Origin: Deltaproteobacteria bacterium
GTDB lineage: Bacteria > Myxococcota_C > UBA6777
Length of the DNA: 64,000 nt
Assembly (NCBI GenBank): GCA_006226375.1
Contig: SBHC01000004.1
Coordinates: 62,001-126,000 of the forward strand
Direction: 5' to 3'
Positions 9,832 through 19,395 of this stretch are shown piece by piece (position 1 is the stretch's first letter; each line of letters starts with the position of its first letter). Below the pieces are notes generated by a model, which had not been told where the DNA came from, searched no databases, and was given only the letters and a program-made list of their open reading frames with translations. The position numbers and the translations under genes were made by a program.

Positions 9832-11268
9832 ATGCAGGATTCATCCCAAGACAGCGGCAGTTTGATTGAAGCCAGGATCTTTCTGAACACCATTGCTTTC
9901 CTTGCCATCTTGATCGCTGTGGCAGGGGCTGCAAGTTATTTTGTTCAGGCTGGGCAATTCAAGGAAGTGGTGCAGGGAGGGAAAGCGGTCAAGGTTTACC
10001 AAACCGTCGCTCAAACGCCTGTACCAATCTGGAAAATTCTCCTCTCTCCGGTGCTCTGCTTAACGGGGAAAAACGGACCCAAGCTGGTTGTCCTCATTTT
10101 GTTTATCTTGTTCATTGGTGGTAGCTTTTCCATCATGAACAAGAGCGGCGCTCTGCCCGCGCTGCTGGCGCAACTTACGGAGAAGTTTGCGAACCGCAAG
10201 ACCCTCTTTGTTGTGGTCAACGTGTTGGCGTTTGGTGTGATGAGTTCTTCCCTGGGAATCATGGAAGAGATCGTTCCCATGATCCTGTTTTTTGTGCCCA
10301 TTGCTTACCGAATGGGCTGGGATTCGATGATGGGGATGGCGCTGCCGTTTTTGTCGTCAGGTCTTGGTTTCGCTGCGGCGATGTTCAATCCTTTTACGGT
10401 AGGGACGGCCCAAAAGTTGGCTGACATCCCGGTGTTCTCGGGTCTTTACCTTCGTGCTCCGTTCTTTCTTGTTTGCATGGCGCTGGGTGCTTTCTATCTG
10501 CTTCGGTACGTTCGACGGATTGAGAAAGATCCAACGCTCAGTCTTACCTACAACGACGACTTGAAGTACAAGCAAGAAACCCAATCCAAAACGGATGTGG
10601 CTACGCTGGAGCGCCCTCGTGCAGTTGTCGGTGTGATTGGGTTTTGCTTCTTGTTGATTGTTGGTGTGGTGGTCGGTGGAACCCAGGTAAAGGTGTTGCA
10701 AGACCTGGCCTTTCCCATCATTGCTTTGGTCTTTTTGGTGATGGGGTTTGGTGTAGGCTTCTTCTCAGGAACCCAAACCGGCCATGTCTTTCGGTTCTTT
10801 GCCAAAGGACTGGCCGACTTTGCACCAGCGGTGTTGCTGATCTTGATGGCTGCGAGTGTCGGTTATCTGATTGAGGTTGGCGGAATCATGGACACTGTCT
10901 TAAACAACATGGCGCACGGGGTTCGTGGGATGGGGCAGGGTTCTGCTGCCGTCACGATATACTTCTTTCAGATGATGATGAATCTGTTTGTTCCATCCGG
11001 CACAGGTCAGGCCGTTCTTACCATCCCAATCCTTGCGCCTTTGGGGGATATGATTGGGTTGTCTCGGCAAACTGTGGTACTGGCTTACCAGTGCGGCGAT
11101 GGCTTCTCTAACTTGCTCTGGCCGACCAATCCCGTGCTGCTCATTGCTCTGGGCCTCGCTCGAATTCGCTACAAAGCCTGGTTGCGCTTTATCATCCCGA
11201 TTCAACTTGCGTTGATGGCTGTTAGTGTGGGCTTTCTCTACCTGGCTGTGGCGATCGGATATCGGTAG
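9832..11268 (+). CDS. YfcC-type (ArcD-like) basic-amino-acid/ion antiporter-like membrane carrier
   Basis: 478 residues with roughly twelve hydrophobic segments. The pattern matches the YfcC/C4-dicarboxylate anaerobic carrier-like superfamily (COG1288): an early membrane helix and a periplasmic loop, KNGPKLVVLILFILFIGGSF, the ILFFVPIAYRMGWDS segment, and the late FVPSGTGQAVLTIPILAPLGD and CGDGFSNLLWPTNPV segments, which are characteristic. ATG 9832 is chosen because GAGG lies 10 bases upstream and the hydrophobic domain starts soon after; the open frame extends further upstream into the AraC gene. Probable role is uptake or exchange of an amino acid or small carboxylate; the substrate is not determinable. 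Confidence 0.8.
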   Translation: MQDSSQDSGSLIEARIFLNTIAFLAILIAVAGAASYFVQAGQFKEVVQGGKAVKVYQTVAQTPVPIWKILLSPVLCLTGKNGPKLVVLILFILFIGGSFSIMNKSGALPALLAQLTEKFANRKTLFVVVNVLAFGVMSSSLGIMEEIVPMILFFVPIAYRMGWDSMMGMALPFLSSGLGFAAAMFNPFTVGTAQKLADIPVFSGLYLRAPFFLVCMALGAFYLLRYVRRIEKDPTLSLTYNDDLKYKQETQSKTDVATLERPRAVVGVIGFCFLLIVGVVVGGTQVKVLQDLAFPIIALVFLVMGFGVGFFSGTQTGHVFRFFAKGLADFAPAVLLILMAASVGYLIEVGGIMDTVLNNMAHGVRGMGQGSAAVTIYFFQMMMNLFVPSGTGQAVLTIPILAPLGDMIGLSRQTVVLAYQCGDGFSNLLWPTNPVLLIALGLARIRYKAWLRFIIPIQLALMAVSVGFLYLAVAIGYR

Positions 11269-11274
11269 GCTCGA

Positions 11275-11286
11275 CTTAGGCCTAAG
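11275..11286. repeat. 12-bp perfect palindrome after the carrier gene
   Basis: CTTAGGCCTAAG lies seven bases after the stop of the YfcC-type gene, in the 139-bp convergent gap before the coiled-coil gene. There is no T-tract, so an intrinsic terminator is not supported; it could be a protein-binding site or chance. Confidence 0.3.
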
Positions 11287-11407
11287 ACAATGTTTCAGAT
11301 GCGGGATAACGTGGGCGTGGAAGCTTTCATCTCGTGCTCCAGATGTTGGCAGTGGAGTGATTGTGCGCTTCAGTCAATGTGCTGGGAGGGGGGTGTACCC
11401 TTAGGAC

Positions 11408-12031
11408 TTAATTTCCTGTCTTTTGGAGGAAAAAGAACAAGGCGACTGCGATGGCGCTCAGGGTAACAATGCTACCCACGATAAGGCCTTGGATCTGGCT
11501 GGATAAGCTTGACTTGGTTTGTTGTAGGGCTTCTGATTGTTGTTGGATCTTTTGCCCCAGCGACTCGATCTCCTTGTGGAGGAGGCGGTTTCGTTCTTTT
11601 TCGAGTTCCGCGCTGTTGTCCAAGCGTTGGGCGAGGCTTTGCTCAAAGTTTTGGGTGGTCAGGCGGATCTGTTCGAGGGTTTGGATGTCTTTCTCTTTCT
11701 TGGCGAGTAGCTCCTCGATTTGACCTTCCATGTTGGTCTTGAGTCCAGGCAATGCACCCGAAAGGGAGTGCAACTCAGAGAGCAACTTCTCCGTACTTTT
11801 GACACTTTGCAAAAGAGACTCTTGCACACTGTGCATGGAGTCTGCGTAGGTTTGGAGTGTGACAAGGACCTCTTGCAGGTTTTGGGAAGCTTCTTTAACA
11901 CTTTGCTCGTGGGTTGTGGCTTGTTGGTTCGTGTCAGCCAGGGACTTGAGCTGGGTTTTGAATTTGCTGAGTGTTGCTTCTGTGTCTTGAAATTGCTTAA
12001 CGACGTTGTGTAGTTCAAGAGCGTTGGTCAT
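11408..12031 (-). CDS. Tail-anchored coiled-coil membrane protein
   Basis: 207 residues. Nearly all of residues 5-180 is polar, Gln/Leu/Glu/Lys-rich heptad-like sequence expected to form long coiled coils (SVKSTEKLLSELHSLSGA, then KEKDIQTLEQIRLTTQNFE). The last about 25 residues form a single hydrophobic helix (GLIVGSIVTLSAIAVALFF) followed by a very short polar tail, the layout of a C-terminal anchor. No catalytic motif is visible. It starts 3 bp after the stop of the large helicase gene, so the two are co-translated and likely act together, with this protein perhaps placing or gating the helicase at the membrane (inference). I do not recognise a named family. Confidence 0.75.
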   Translation of the reverse strand: MTNALELHNVVKQFQDTEATLSKFKTQLKSLADTNQQATTHEQSVKEASQNLQEVLVTLQTYADSMHSVQESLLQSVKSTEKLLSELHSLSGALPGLKTNMEGQIEELLAKKEKDIQTLEQIRLTTQNFEQSLAQRLDNSAELEKERNRLLHKEIESLGQKIQQQSEALQQTKSSLSSQIQGLIVGSIVTLSAIAVALFFFLQKTGN

Positions 12032-12034
12032 GAA

Positions 12035-15000
12035 TTAAGCTCCTTTTTCCGCTTCTTGCGTAAGAGATGATTCTGATGTGGTTGTGGGTTCTGATGAAGG
12101 AGAGGATGGCGTTGATACCTCGCTAGGATCGACCAATAGCTCCACAGATTCGATGTCATCCATGGAGTTGGAAGAGGGAGGTTGTGTCATCCAGGTTTGA
12201 AGTTGTTCGTACTCCCGGTTCACTCGTCGGTGGAGAGCGAGGACGGCAAAAGCCAAGTTCCAGTCGGTGTGTTGCTCTACCACGTGGTGAAGGTGTTGGG
12301 AGGCATGCTGGGCCGCTTCTTCATTGGAAAGTAGGGGTGTTAACACAATGGATTGATGCTGCTCCTCGAACAGTTGTAGGGGTTGAAGGCCCGCTTCTTG
12401 TGCGGCGGCTTGGGCCACGGTTCGGAAGAGGGGAGTGGGAAGCCACCACAGGTCTGATCGGAGACGAAGGTAGCGCAAGGCCCAATCCCAGGCGTCTTCA
12501 CTGCTGGGAGCATCGTTTGTGAGCACCTGGAAGGTACGACGCGCTTCCATGTCATCATGACAAGCGGATGAAGCCAACAGATAGGCGACTCTCGCTTGTT
12601 GCAATAGCTTCTTGTTTTGGTGAAGCTTGGAGCAGGCCTCTTGGATGTAGTTCCAGGTTGTACGAGGGAGCCAACTTGTTGTACTGAGCGGTGCTTGGGA
12701 TGTGGCATCTTGCACAAGCGTAAGAAACTGCGCGAACAGCTGGCTGGTTTTCTGATGGTTGGCCGGTTGCTTCTCAAGCCATTGCAGTACACCCTCTGCC
12801 ATGTGGGGCAGCTGTTGAAGGGTAAAGCTATGACCTCGTTGAGACATCGCGATCTGTCGGCCGATATGTCCTTTGTCGGAGGCAGGGGGGAAGAATTCGT
12901 TTTGCAGCGTAAGGAAACCTTCCCAACGTCCTTCGTTCCAGAGGTACTCTTCCAGAGCTTCCAGTCGCTTGGATTGTTGGAATTGCAATGTGACTTCGAG
13001 AGACAATTGGTTGTCGGTGCTGCTGAAGAAGGCGTGCCAGGCTCTGGCGTGCCGTGCTTCTTTGGGGTGGCCCCCCAACTCAAAGTGACGGGCTGCTGAA
13101 AGACAAAGTTCCGGACTTTGCTCTACTTTCGCTTGCTTTAATGTCTCTTGTCCCTTTTGGAAATGCTCCAGCGGGTCAAACACCAACTGAATGTCTTTGG
13201 GGTTGACAGGGTCATTGACCACAAAGTTTTGGAGGTACGAAGCGATGCCGACAGGACCCCACAACAGGTCGTCATGATCGGCTCTGTCAATGAAGTACAG
13301 TTTGACCCGGGCTCGTGTCGCTGCGACGTAGAGAGAGTTGAGAGCAAAGTCAAGCTGCTTGAGAGTGCATGTCTTACGAATTTGCCCTCTCTTCTCGTGC
13401 TTTTTCCACTCCCAAAGTTCGTTGAGCTTCTCACCAAAGCCAAACATCACGACGTACGGGTATTCGAGACCTTTGACGGTCATGGGAGAGTTCACCCAGG
13501 CCACGTCCTCCTCGTCACAGTCGGGGCCAAATACCTTTCGCAACAGGGCGTCGTTGGTAACGTACTCCAGGCGTTGTCCTTCGGCGCATGGAACAATCAC
13601 TTGCAGCTTGGTGAGCAGCTCCTGGAAGTCTTGTGCGTTGTCTTCATTCATGACAAGGCGAACAACGCCCCCTTCCTTCTTGTCTTGGTTCCAGGGGAGA
13701 ACCTTTCCAGCCCGTGAGCGGTTAAGGTGTTCATTGCGCCAACCTTGAATCGCCTGTGTGACGTCCACAACGTGTGGCGTCGAGCGATAGTTCCACTGCA
13801 GTCGTTGGATGTTGCTGCGAACTCCTTCGTTGTGACGACCAAAAAGAAGAGCCGTTTCCTCAAAGAACAGGGAGGTGAAGCCCTCCCATCGGAACCCTGA
13901 GGGGTTGATGGTTTGGAGTGGATCGGCCGCGAAGATGAAAGGAATGCTAGGGTTGGCGCGGCGGGTCAAGTTGTAACGGGTATGACCCAACAACCGGAAC
14001 AGCAAACGCAAATCGTTGTAGGTTAAGTCTTGTGCCTCATCACAGACCACAGCGGTCCAGTACATGGAGGCCATTTGTGACATCTCAGACGGTTGTAGCT
14101 TGTTGGTGAGGACAGCAAGGCAAAGGTCTTGGTCGTCCCAACGGTTGTGTTTGTGAAGCCAGTCTCGGTAATCGGGCCAGACCTTGTCGTACACTGTAGC
14201 GAAGTCTTCCTCGCTGAGACCGTCGCGACTCTTCTCATGAAGGAGTTGGAAGTCGTCTTTGTTAAATTCAGAGTCTTTGGCTCCTTCGAGGGACGAGCAA
14301 GTGGCCCTGCCTTTAATAAAGCTGCGAATGACAAACCAGGCTTCTTCAGCAGAGACTGGAGGAACAACGTACTTGTCTTTGAACCACTTCAGAAAGTGAG
14401 AAAAGCGGACACAAGGGGTATCTTCGAACCGCTCCATCGCTTCTTCCGTGAGGAGGGAGCGAAACAAAGCTCGTGTTGTAAAGAAACATGTCTGGGTGAC
14501 TTCTATGGCTTCCGCATGGCTCCACTTAAAGTGAAAACAAAGATGGGCCACTACACGGTTTTGCGTTTCTTCCCGAAGCTTGTCGTTGAACGTAACAAAC
14601 AAGGGGGATGCGATGGTGTCGGAAGCCCCGCCCCATTCGGCCATTTCTTTGCGGTAGTCCAGCAACTCCGCGATGTAATACGTGAGCAAGGTGCTTTTCC
14701 CGGAGCCTGCCGGGCCATCGATGAACAACGGGAACTCTTTGCCTTGTTGAAGGTTCTCCAGCACTTCAAATTCTTCTTGGGAGAGAGGCAAACAGGGATC
14801 CAGTGAGGGCTTGTCTGTGGCCTCCAAGGCGAGCCAGGCATCTTTTTGGATGAGTCGCTCTTGGGAGTAAGCGCGTCGGCACTTGCGCGCGATTTGGTCG
14901 ATGTCTCCGATGATATGAGACGAGAGCTTTTGTGTTCCAAGTTCGCCAACAGTGGGAGGCGTTTCGTTGCCAACTCGCATCAGGTGGATGGCCCGTTGGG

Positions 15001-15673
15001 AGCCATGTTGGAGAGCCTGGTATGCTATCCACACCTCTTCGTTCTCGACAATACAGGGTGAGGACGTGGAGAAAAGGTTTTGTCGGGTGAGCACTTCCAC
15101 CAACAAGTCATGGACGGCTTCACGATAGTCGTCCATGTCGTCTTGTGCCATGTACTCGACCCAAAGTCGGCTTTCGTACACTTGGTGTTCGTCCTTGCGC
15201 AAGGTTGAGGCAAGGTCCAGTTGCAAGTTGAACCAGCCTTCGCAGTGCTCGGGCAGAGGGGGAGTTCGGACGACGTTGCTCTCTTCGTTGGCGCGAGCTT
15301 CTCTAACACATCGTCGTCGGTCGTCATCCGTGGCATACCCATGAACCTTGGCATCAACTCCTGGGTTGGTGTCGCGGTTCTGGTAAAACTTTTCGTAGCT
15401 TTGGTCCTCGTGTGTGAGGACCTCGTGAAACGCCAGGACAGGCTCTCCGTCCACGCTTTTGCATGTGACCAAGATACGTTTGGCACCGAATCCTTTGCGG
15501 CGAAGGTACAAATTGTTTCCAATGGGAATACATTTGAGGTGGTGAACGATTTGCAATGGGTTCTCCAGGCTCTTTGCATCCTCCACCAGCTTGTTGAGTT
15601 GTTCTTGAAAATCTTTCAAATCTTTCGGGTCATTCAATCTCGCTTGGAGATGTTGGGACACATAGGTAATCAA
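12035..15673 (-). CDS. Large superfamily-1 (UvrD/PcrA-like) helicase with C-terminal helical region
   Basis: About 1,212 residues. The helicase core begins near residue 300: Walker A in DGPAGSGKST, Walker B in VVCDEAQDLTYNDL, motif III-like AADPLQTI, motif IV LQWNYRS, motif V TVKGLEYPYVVMFG, and motif VI YVAATRAR. All are intact, so an active ATP-driven DNA or RNA translocase is expected. The roughly 300-residue N-terminal region matches nothing I recognise; the 350-residue C-terminus is helical and TPR-like. The start is TTG 15673, six bases after a perfect GGAGG; the ATG 21 bases upstream would put that site inside the gene. Paired with a tail-anchored coiled-coil protein 3 bp downstream. 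Could serve repair or phage defence. Confidence 0.88.
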   Translation of the reverse strand: MITYVSQHLQARLNDPKDLKDFQEQLNKLVEDAKSLENPLQIVHHLKCIPIGNNLYLRRKGFGAKRILVTCKSVDGEPVLAFHEVLTHEDQSYEKFYQNRDTNPGVDAKVHGYATDDDRRRCVREARANEESNVVRTPPLPEHCEGWFNLQLDLASTLRKDEHQVYESRLWVEYMAQDDMDDYREAVHDLLVEVLTRQNLFSTSSPCIVENEEVWIAYQALQHGSQRAIHLMRVGNETPPTVGELGTQKLSSHIIGDIDQIARKCRRAYSQERLIQKDAWLALEATDKPSLDPCLPLSQEEFEVLENLQQGKEFPLFIDGPAGSGKSTLLTYYIAELLDYRKEMAEWGGASDTIASPLFVTFNDKLREETQNRVVAHLCFHFKWSHAEAIEVTQTCFFTTRALFRSLLTEEAMERFEDTPCVRFSHFLKWFKDKYVVPPVSAEEAWFVIRSFIKGRATCSSLEGAKDSEFNKDDFQLLHEKSRDGLSEEDFATVYDKVWPDYRDWLHKHNRWDDQDLCLAVLTNKLQPSEMSQMASMYWTAVVCDEAQDLTYNDLRLLFRLLGHTRYNLTRRANPSIPFIFAADPLQTINPSGFRWEGFTSLFFEETALLFGRHNEGVRSNIQRLQWNYRSTPHVVDVTQAIQGWRNEHLNRSRAGKVLPWNQDKKEGGVVRLVMNEDNAQDFQELLTKLQVIVPCAEGQRLEYVTNDALLRKVFGPDCDEEDVAWVNSPMTVKGLEYPYVVMFGFGEKLNELWEWKKHEKRGQIRKTCTLKQLDFALNSLYVAATRARVKLYFIDRADHDDLLWGPVGIASYLQNFVVNDPVNPKDIQLVFDPLEHFQKGQETLKQAKVEQSPELCLSAARHFELGGHPKEARHARAWHAFFSSTDNQLSLEVTLQFQQSKRLEALEEYLWNEGRWEGFLTLQNEFFPPASDKGHIGRQIAMSQRGHSFTLQQLPHMAEGVLQWLEKQPANHQKTSQLFAQFLTLVQDATSQAPLSTTSWLPRTTWNYIQEACSKLHQNKKLLQQARVAYLLASSACHDDMEARRTFQVLTNDAPSSEDAWDWALRYLRLRSDLWWLPTPLFRTVAQAAAQEAGLQPLQLFEEQHQSIVLTPLLSNEEAAQHASQHLHHVVEQHTDWNLAFAVLALHRRVNREYEQLQTWMTQPPSSNSMDDIESVELLVDPSEVSTPSSPSSEPTTTSESSLTQEAEKGA

Positions 15674-15679
15674 GCAAAA

Positions 15680-15684
15680 CCTCC
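15680..15684 (-). promoter_or_regulatory. Ribosome-binding site that fixes the helicase start
   Basis: GGAGG on the minus strand, with six bases to TTG 15673. Its position rules against the ATG at 15694 as the start. Confidence 0.8.
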
Positions 15685-15978
15685 ATTGACACAAGGAAAT
15701 GCAGACTTACCGGAGCGGACCTCTGACAAGCCGCAGTAGGGAGTTGGTATTTTTGTTGTTGATCTTGAACAAGAGCAAGAGATGCAGTCTAGCAAACCTG
15801 TTTGGGGAGGGCAACCGCGTGGGACGACGTTTCGCAGACAGGAGAGAGTCTTGAGTCAGAGGGGTCATTTTGTTATGTTCGGGGCCAGCTTGCTCCTGCC
15901 TGGGTGTATGAGGCACCCACGTTCTCTCTTCGACCCCAAATCTTCGATTCCTTTACAACTTGAGATACGAGTACTTGT
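15685..15978. promoter_or_regulatory. Divergent intergenic region between helicase and MFS exporter
   Basis: About 300 bp without a convincing gene. It should carry promoters for both directions, but I see no clear -35/-10 pair, palindromic operator or terminator. Confidence 0.35.
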
Positions 15979-17175
15979 ATGAACCGTGCGATAAAAGCCA
16001 GCGCTGAGTTTAGCTGGCCGTTTTTGATTTTGATGGCTTTGTTGATGTCTTTTGTGGCGCTTGCCATCGATATGATGTTGCCTGCTCTTTCGCAAATTGG
16101 GACCGATCTTCACGCGGGAGGTGTCAGCCAGTCGCAAATGGTAATCACCTCCGTGTTTTTGGGGATGGGGCTGGGCTTGCTTCTGTTTGGACCTTTGTCT
16201 GATGCTTACGGTCGCAAACCTGCCCTGTTTGTCGGGATCTCCATCTTTATTGTGGGGTGTTTGTTTTCGTTGTTCGCGCAAAGCTTTGTGTGGATGCTGG
16301 TGGGTCGGATGATTCAGGGGTTTGGAGGAGCGTCGTGTCGGGTTGTCACCACGGCGATGATTCGGGACCAGTACGAAGGCGAAGTGATGGCCAAAGTGAT
16401 GTCGATGGTCCTCATCCTGTTTATTCTTGTTCCTGCGATTGCTCCCAGCATAGGTCAGGTGATTCTGTGGGTCTTCCATTGGCGGATGATCTTTGTCTTT
16501 ATGCTTGTTCTTGCGGTCATCAGCGGGGCATGGCTGTTTTTGGGGCAGAAAGAGACTCTGGCCCAAGAGCACCAAAGGCCGCTTTCCTTTGCGACCTTTC
16601 GCAGTGGCGCGCTGGAAACCTTAACCCACCCTGTATCGATGGGTTACACCTTGGCTTCGGGGTTGGTCTTTGGTGCCTTTGTGGGTTATCTCAGTTCCGC
16701 GCAGCCCATCCTGCAAGGGCTGTACAAGCTGAAAGGTATGTTTTCGCTGGCATTTGGGGTTCTTGCTCTGGTGATTGGTTCTGCGTCGTTTGCCAACTCC
16801 AGGTTGGTGGAGCGATACGGGATGAAGCGACTGTGTACTCTTGCTCTCTCCTTGATGACAATTCTTGGTGCCATCGCGCTGCCTCTGTTCTATACGATGC
16901 AAGGACAGCCGCCGCTGCTTTTGTTTCTAAGCTATCTGGCTGTGACCTTCTTTTGTGCAGGTATTCTGTTTGGCAACTTTAGCTCCATGGCGTTGCAGCC
17001 AATGGGTCACATCGCAGGGATTGCCAACTCTGTGGTCAGCGCTGTACAAACCATCGTTTCTGTGTTCTTGGGCGGTCTCATTAGCGCCATGTACAACGGA
17101 ACGGTGTTGCCGCTCACCACGGGGTATTTGTGTCTAAGCCTTCTCTCTCTGATTGTTGTCCTTCGAACCAAGTGA
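15979..17175 (+). CDS. Bcr/CflA-family MFS drug exporter
   Basis: 398 residues with twelve predicted membrane helices. The first half has the drug:H+ antiporter landmarks: ALAIDMMLPALSQIG in helix 1, and the A-motif-like FGPLSDAYGRKPALF between helices 2 and 3. The R-x-x-Q-G-x-G motif appears as GRMIQGFGGASCRVV, typical of Bcr/CflA proteins. Length is normal for the family. The ribosome-binding site is weak (GAG 14 bases upstream). It is the only plus-strand gene here before the GreA/B-like gene, which follows after a 122-bp gap. Likely exports a hydrophobic antibiotic or metabolite; no substrate can be named. Confidence 0.88.
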   Translation: MNRAIKASAEFSWPFLILMALLMSFVALAIDMMLPALSQIGTDLHAGGVSQSQMVITSVFLGMGLGLLLFGPLSDAYGRKPALFVGISIFIVGCLFSLFAQSFVWMLVGRMIQGFGGASCRVVTTAMIRDQYEGEVMAKVMSMVLILFILVPAIAPSIGQVILWVFHWRMIFVFMLVLAVISGAWLFLGQKETLAQEHQRPLSFATFRSGALETLTHPVSMGYTLASGLVFGAFVGYLSSAQPILQGLYKLKGMFSLAFGVLALVIGSASFANSRLVERYGMKRLCTLALSLMTILGAIALPLFYTMQGQPPLLLFLSYLAVTFFCAGILFGNFSSMALQPMGHIAGIANSVVSAVQTIVSVFLGGLISAMYNGTVLPLTTGYLCLSLLSLIVVLRTK

Positions 17176-17297
17176 CACCCCCCATTCTTCGTACACGAAA
17201 CGCAGGGCGTGACAGGTGAGAGGTGTTCCAGTAAAGTTTGCGATCGTCTCTCTCTGACTTTTGCCAATCCGATGACCCCAAAAAGACTGTTGAACCG

Positions 17298-17777
17298 ATG
17301 GACAAAGCAGCCCTCTTGCGATGCATTGTGGATGAACTGGAAGCGAACCATGAGCTGCTTCTTCGAGCGGCCAACGCGGCTCATGAAGAAGCAACACACG
17401 AAGAGTCCACTGCCGAAAACAAGTATGACACCCGTGGCTTGGAAGCTTCCTATCTGGCTGAAGCGCAATCCCGCCGAGCTACCGAGTTGGAACAGACCAT
17501 CCGACTCTTTAAGAGTATGAAACCTCGTAACTTCTCCGACGAAGACAACATCACCTTGGGTGCTTTGGTTGAACTCTCCGACGAAGATGACAGCCAGTGG
17601 TTCTTCCTGGCTGCCAGAGCCGGTGGTACCAAGGTTACTCTGGAAGGTCAGACCATCTCGATCCTCACGCCACAATCCCCTCTCGGCAAACAGCTGATGG
17701 GTGCCCAACTGGGCGACCCGGTTGAACTCCGACTCCGCAACAAAACCGTAGAATACGAAATTCTCCAACTCTTCTAA
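17298..17777 (+). CDS. GreA/GreB-family transcription elongation factor-like protein
   Basis: 159 residues. The N-terminal half is an acidic, heptad-like helical hairpin (residues about 5-75). The C-terminal half is a GreA/GreB FKBP-like domain with ITLGALVELSDEDD, TISILTPQSPLGKQLMG and GDPVELRLRNKTVEYEIL. Canonical GreA proteins rescue back-tracked RNA polymerase through acidic residues at the coiled-coil tip; here the tip sequence (AAHEEATHEESTAENKYD) is acidic but aligned only loosely, so activity is uncertain. ATG 17298 is preferred over the upstream TTG 17238 because the protein then begins directly with the coiled coil. Transcribed toward the cytochrome operon (convergent, 17 bp gap). 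Confidence 0.85.
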   Translation: MDKAALLRCIVDELEANHELLLRAANAAHEEATHEESTAENKYDTRGLEASYLAEAQSRRATELEQTIRLFKSMKPRNFSDEDNITLGALVELSDEDDSQWFFLAARAGGTKVTLEGQTISILTPQSPLGKQLMGAQLGDPVELRLRNKTVEYEILQLF

Positions 17778-17794
17778 GCGGAAGAGCGGAGAGC

Positions 17795-19393
17795 TTAACG
17801 TGTTGGGTATCGGACATATCCCTTGCGTACGGGGCGTTGTCGGTTGTATTTCTTGGCCGCATGACATCCAGAGACACAGGAACCACCGCGAGCGGTTTTG
17901 CGAAACTTGATGGGGAGTTTCCAGGCGGCTTGTTTTCCTTTCTTACCGTAAGGAACAAAGGCTCGGATCAGCGCAGGCTGTCGGCTCGCGTGTGCGTCGT
18001 GGCAAGCGCTGCAGTTGCGACCTCTGCGTTGTTTGTTGACATGGATGTAGTGGAGGTTGAGGGTTCCGTTGCGAAACTTCGTCGCTTGCGTACGTTTTTG
18101 GGTCACCAGATCTGCTTTGTGACAAGAGAAGCAGAGCTTGAACTTGCCTTTTCGGAAGGCAACATAAAAGGCAGAGGCCATCGTTTTCTTGAGCAAGCTG
18201 TGTTGTGAGGAGTGATGGGGGGCATGACACACCGAACATTGACCCTTTTGGATTGGCTTGTGCGGGTTGCGCTTGCCTTGCAGGTGGGCTTTGATGTTGG
18301 CTATGACATGGCCTTGCTTGCTACGAAGTTGCTTGTTGTGACAGGACAAACATAGCTTCTTCTCTTGTTGCTTTTGTAGCTTGGGATGTTTGGAGTGATG
18401 AGGTTGATGACACTTCAAACAAGACGACGCGGAGGCCATATTGTGCCAGGATTTGGCTCTCTTGTGTTGGGCAAAGGAGCTTTGGTGACATTGCAAACAT
18501 AGCTTGTTGCTGGGTTGTTGGAGCAAGCCTTTGTGGTTGGAGCTATGTGCCGTATGACAAGCGCTGCAGTTGTCCTGAACGGGTTTGTGAAAGATAGACT
18601 TCTTCCCAGAAGCCAGCGTGTGTTTGGGATGATTGGGCTTGAGCGTCTTGTGGCACTGTAGACACAGTTGCTTGCCTTTGCGTCGGAGCAGGTTGGCATG
18701 GCGCGAACGGTGCGGACGGTGACAGCTCATACATTGGGTTGTTACTTTGGGATGCTTGTGATGCTTGGCCCGCATCGTACGGATGTCACGACGGTGGCAC
18801 GACACGCACATCCGCGTGTTGTTGGTGCGGAGAAGCTTGCGACGTGGTGACGGGAGGTGAGGCCTGTGACAGTTTAAACACTGTCCTCGAAGCAAGGGCT
18901 TGTGGGTTGAGGCAAACCGGCCTGATAGCTTCCTGTGATAGCTTGTGTGGCACGACTTGCATAGCTGGGTTGGAGGCTTTCGCAGAAGCTTCTTCCAGGG
19001 GCTTTGGTGTGGGGTGTGGCATTGGATGCAACTCCACCCTTGGATGTTCTTCTTGTGTTTGTGCAAGCCCGGTTGTTTGCGGTGACAGGTAAAGCAAGCC
19101 TGGTTGCTTCGGTCTACCGGTTGAAACTGATGACGCCGTGGCTGGGTGGGCTTGTGGCAAAATTGACACTTCTTGTACTTAACAGGTCGGTGAATGGACT
19201 TGCCCTGTTTGCCATAGTTGCTGTGACATTGGGAGGTCTGGCAGCTTGCACCGATCGTTGTGGGAGGTTTGGGGCGAGGGCTTGCTCCAGCGGTCCACCA
19301 CACCAACACTCCGAGGGTTGCAAAGAGCAGGGTCCAACGAAATCGATGTGAGAACGGCGCACGACTCGTCAGCCCTTGGGGTTGCTTTGCCAT
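17795..19393 (-). CDS. 17-haem c-type cytochrome (doubled-CXXCH type), last gene of operon
   Basis: 532 residues with an N-terminal signal peptide (membrane stretch WTLLFATLGVLVWW, likely cut after AGA). I count fifteen CXXCH sites plus an atypical first site CX4CH (CQTSQCH) and an atypical last site CX3CH (CVSGCH), 17 in all. Between sites are His-rich segments such as HKPIQKGQCSVCHAPH, which supply distal haem ligands as in NapC/NrfB-like and doubled-CXXCH proteins. Very Lys/Arg-rich, so a basic periplasmic electron wire is likely. It starts 2 bp after the NrfD stop and is closely related to the 13-haem protein of the same operon. No catalytic site is evident. Confidence 0.9.
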   Translation of the reverse strand: MAKQPQGLTSRAPFSHRFRWTLLFATLGVLVWWTAGASPRPKPPTTIGASCQTSQCHSNYGKQGKSIHRPVKYKKCQFCHKPTQPRRHQFQPVDRSNQACFTCHRKQPGLHKHKKNIQGWSCIQCHTPHQSPWKKLLRKPPTQLCKSCHTSYHRKLSGRFASTHKPLLRGQCLNCHRPHLPSPRRKLLRTNNTRMCVSCHRRDIRTMRAKHHKHPKVTTQCMSCHRPHRSRHANLLRRKGKQLCLQCHKTLKPNHPKHTLASGKKSIFHKPVQDNCSACHTAHSSNHKGLLQQPSNKLCLQCHQSSFAQHKRAKSWHNMASASSCLKCHQPHHSKHPKLQKQQEKKLCLSCHNKQLRSKQGHVIANIKAHLQGKRNPHKPIQKGQCSVCHAPHHSSQHSLLKKTMASAFYVAFRKGKFKLCFSCHKADLVTQKRTQATKFRNGTLNLHYIHVNKQRRGRNCSACHDAHASRQPALIRAFVPYGKKGKQAAWKLPIKFRKTARGGSCVSGCHAAKKYNRQRPVRKGYVRYPTR

Positions 19394-19395
19394 AC

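Noticed and set aside
15674-15694. Helicase beginning at ATG 15694
   Set aside because: A perfect GGAGG lies inside this stretch at ideal distance from TTG 15673.
17007-17867. 286-codon minus-strand frame across the MFS and GreA/B genes
   Set aside because: Covers the ends of two well-supported plus-strand genes and has no domain.
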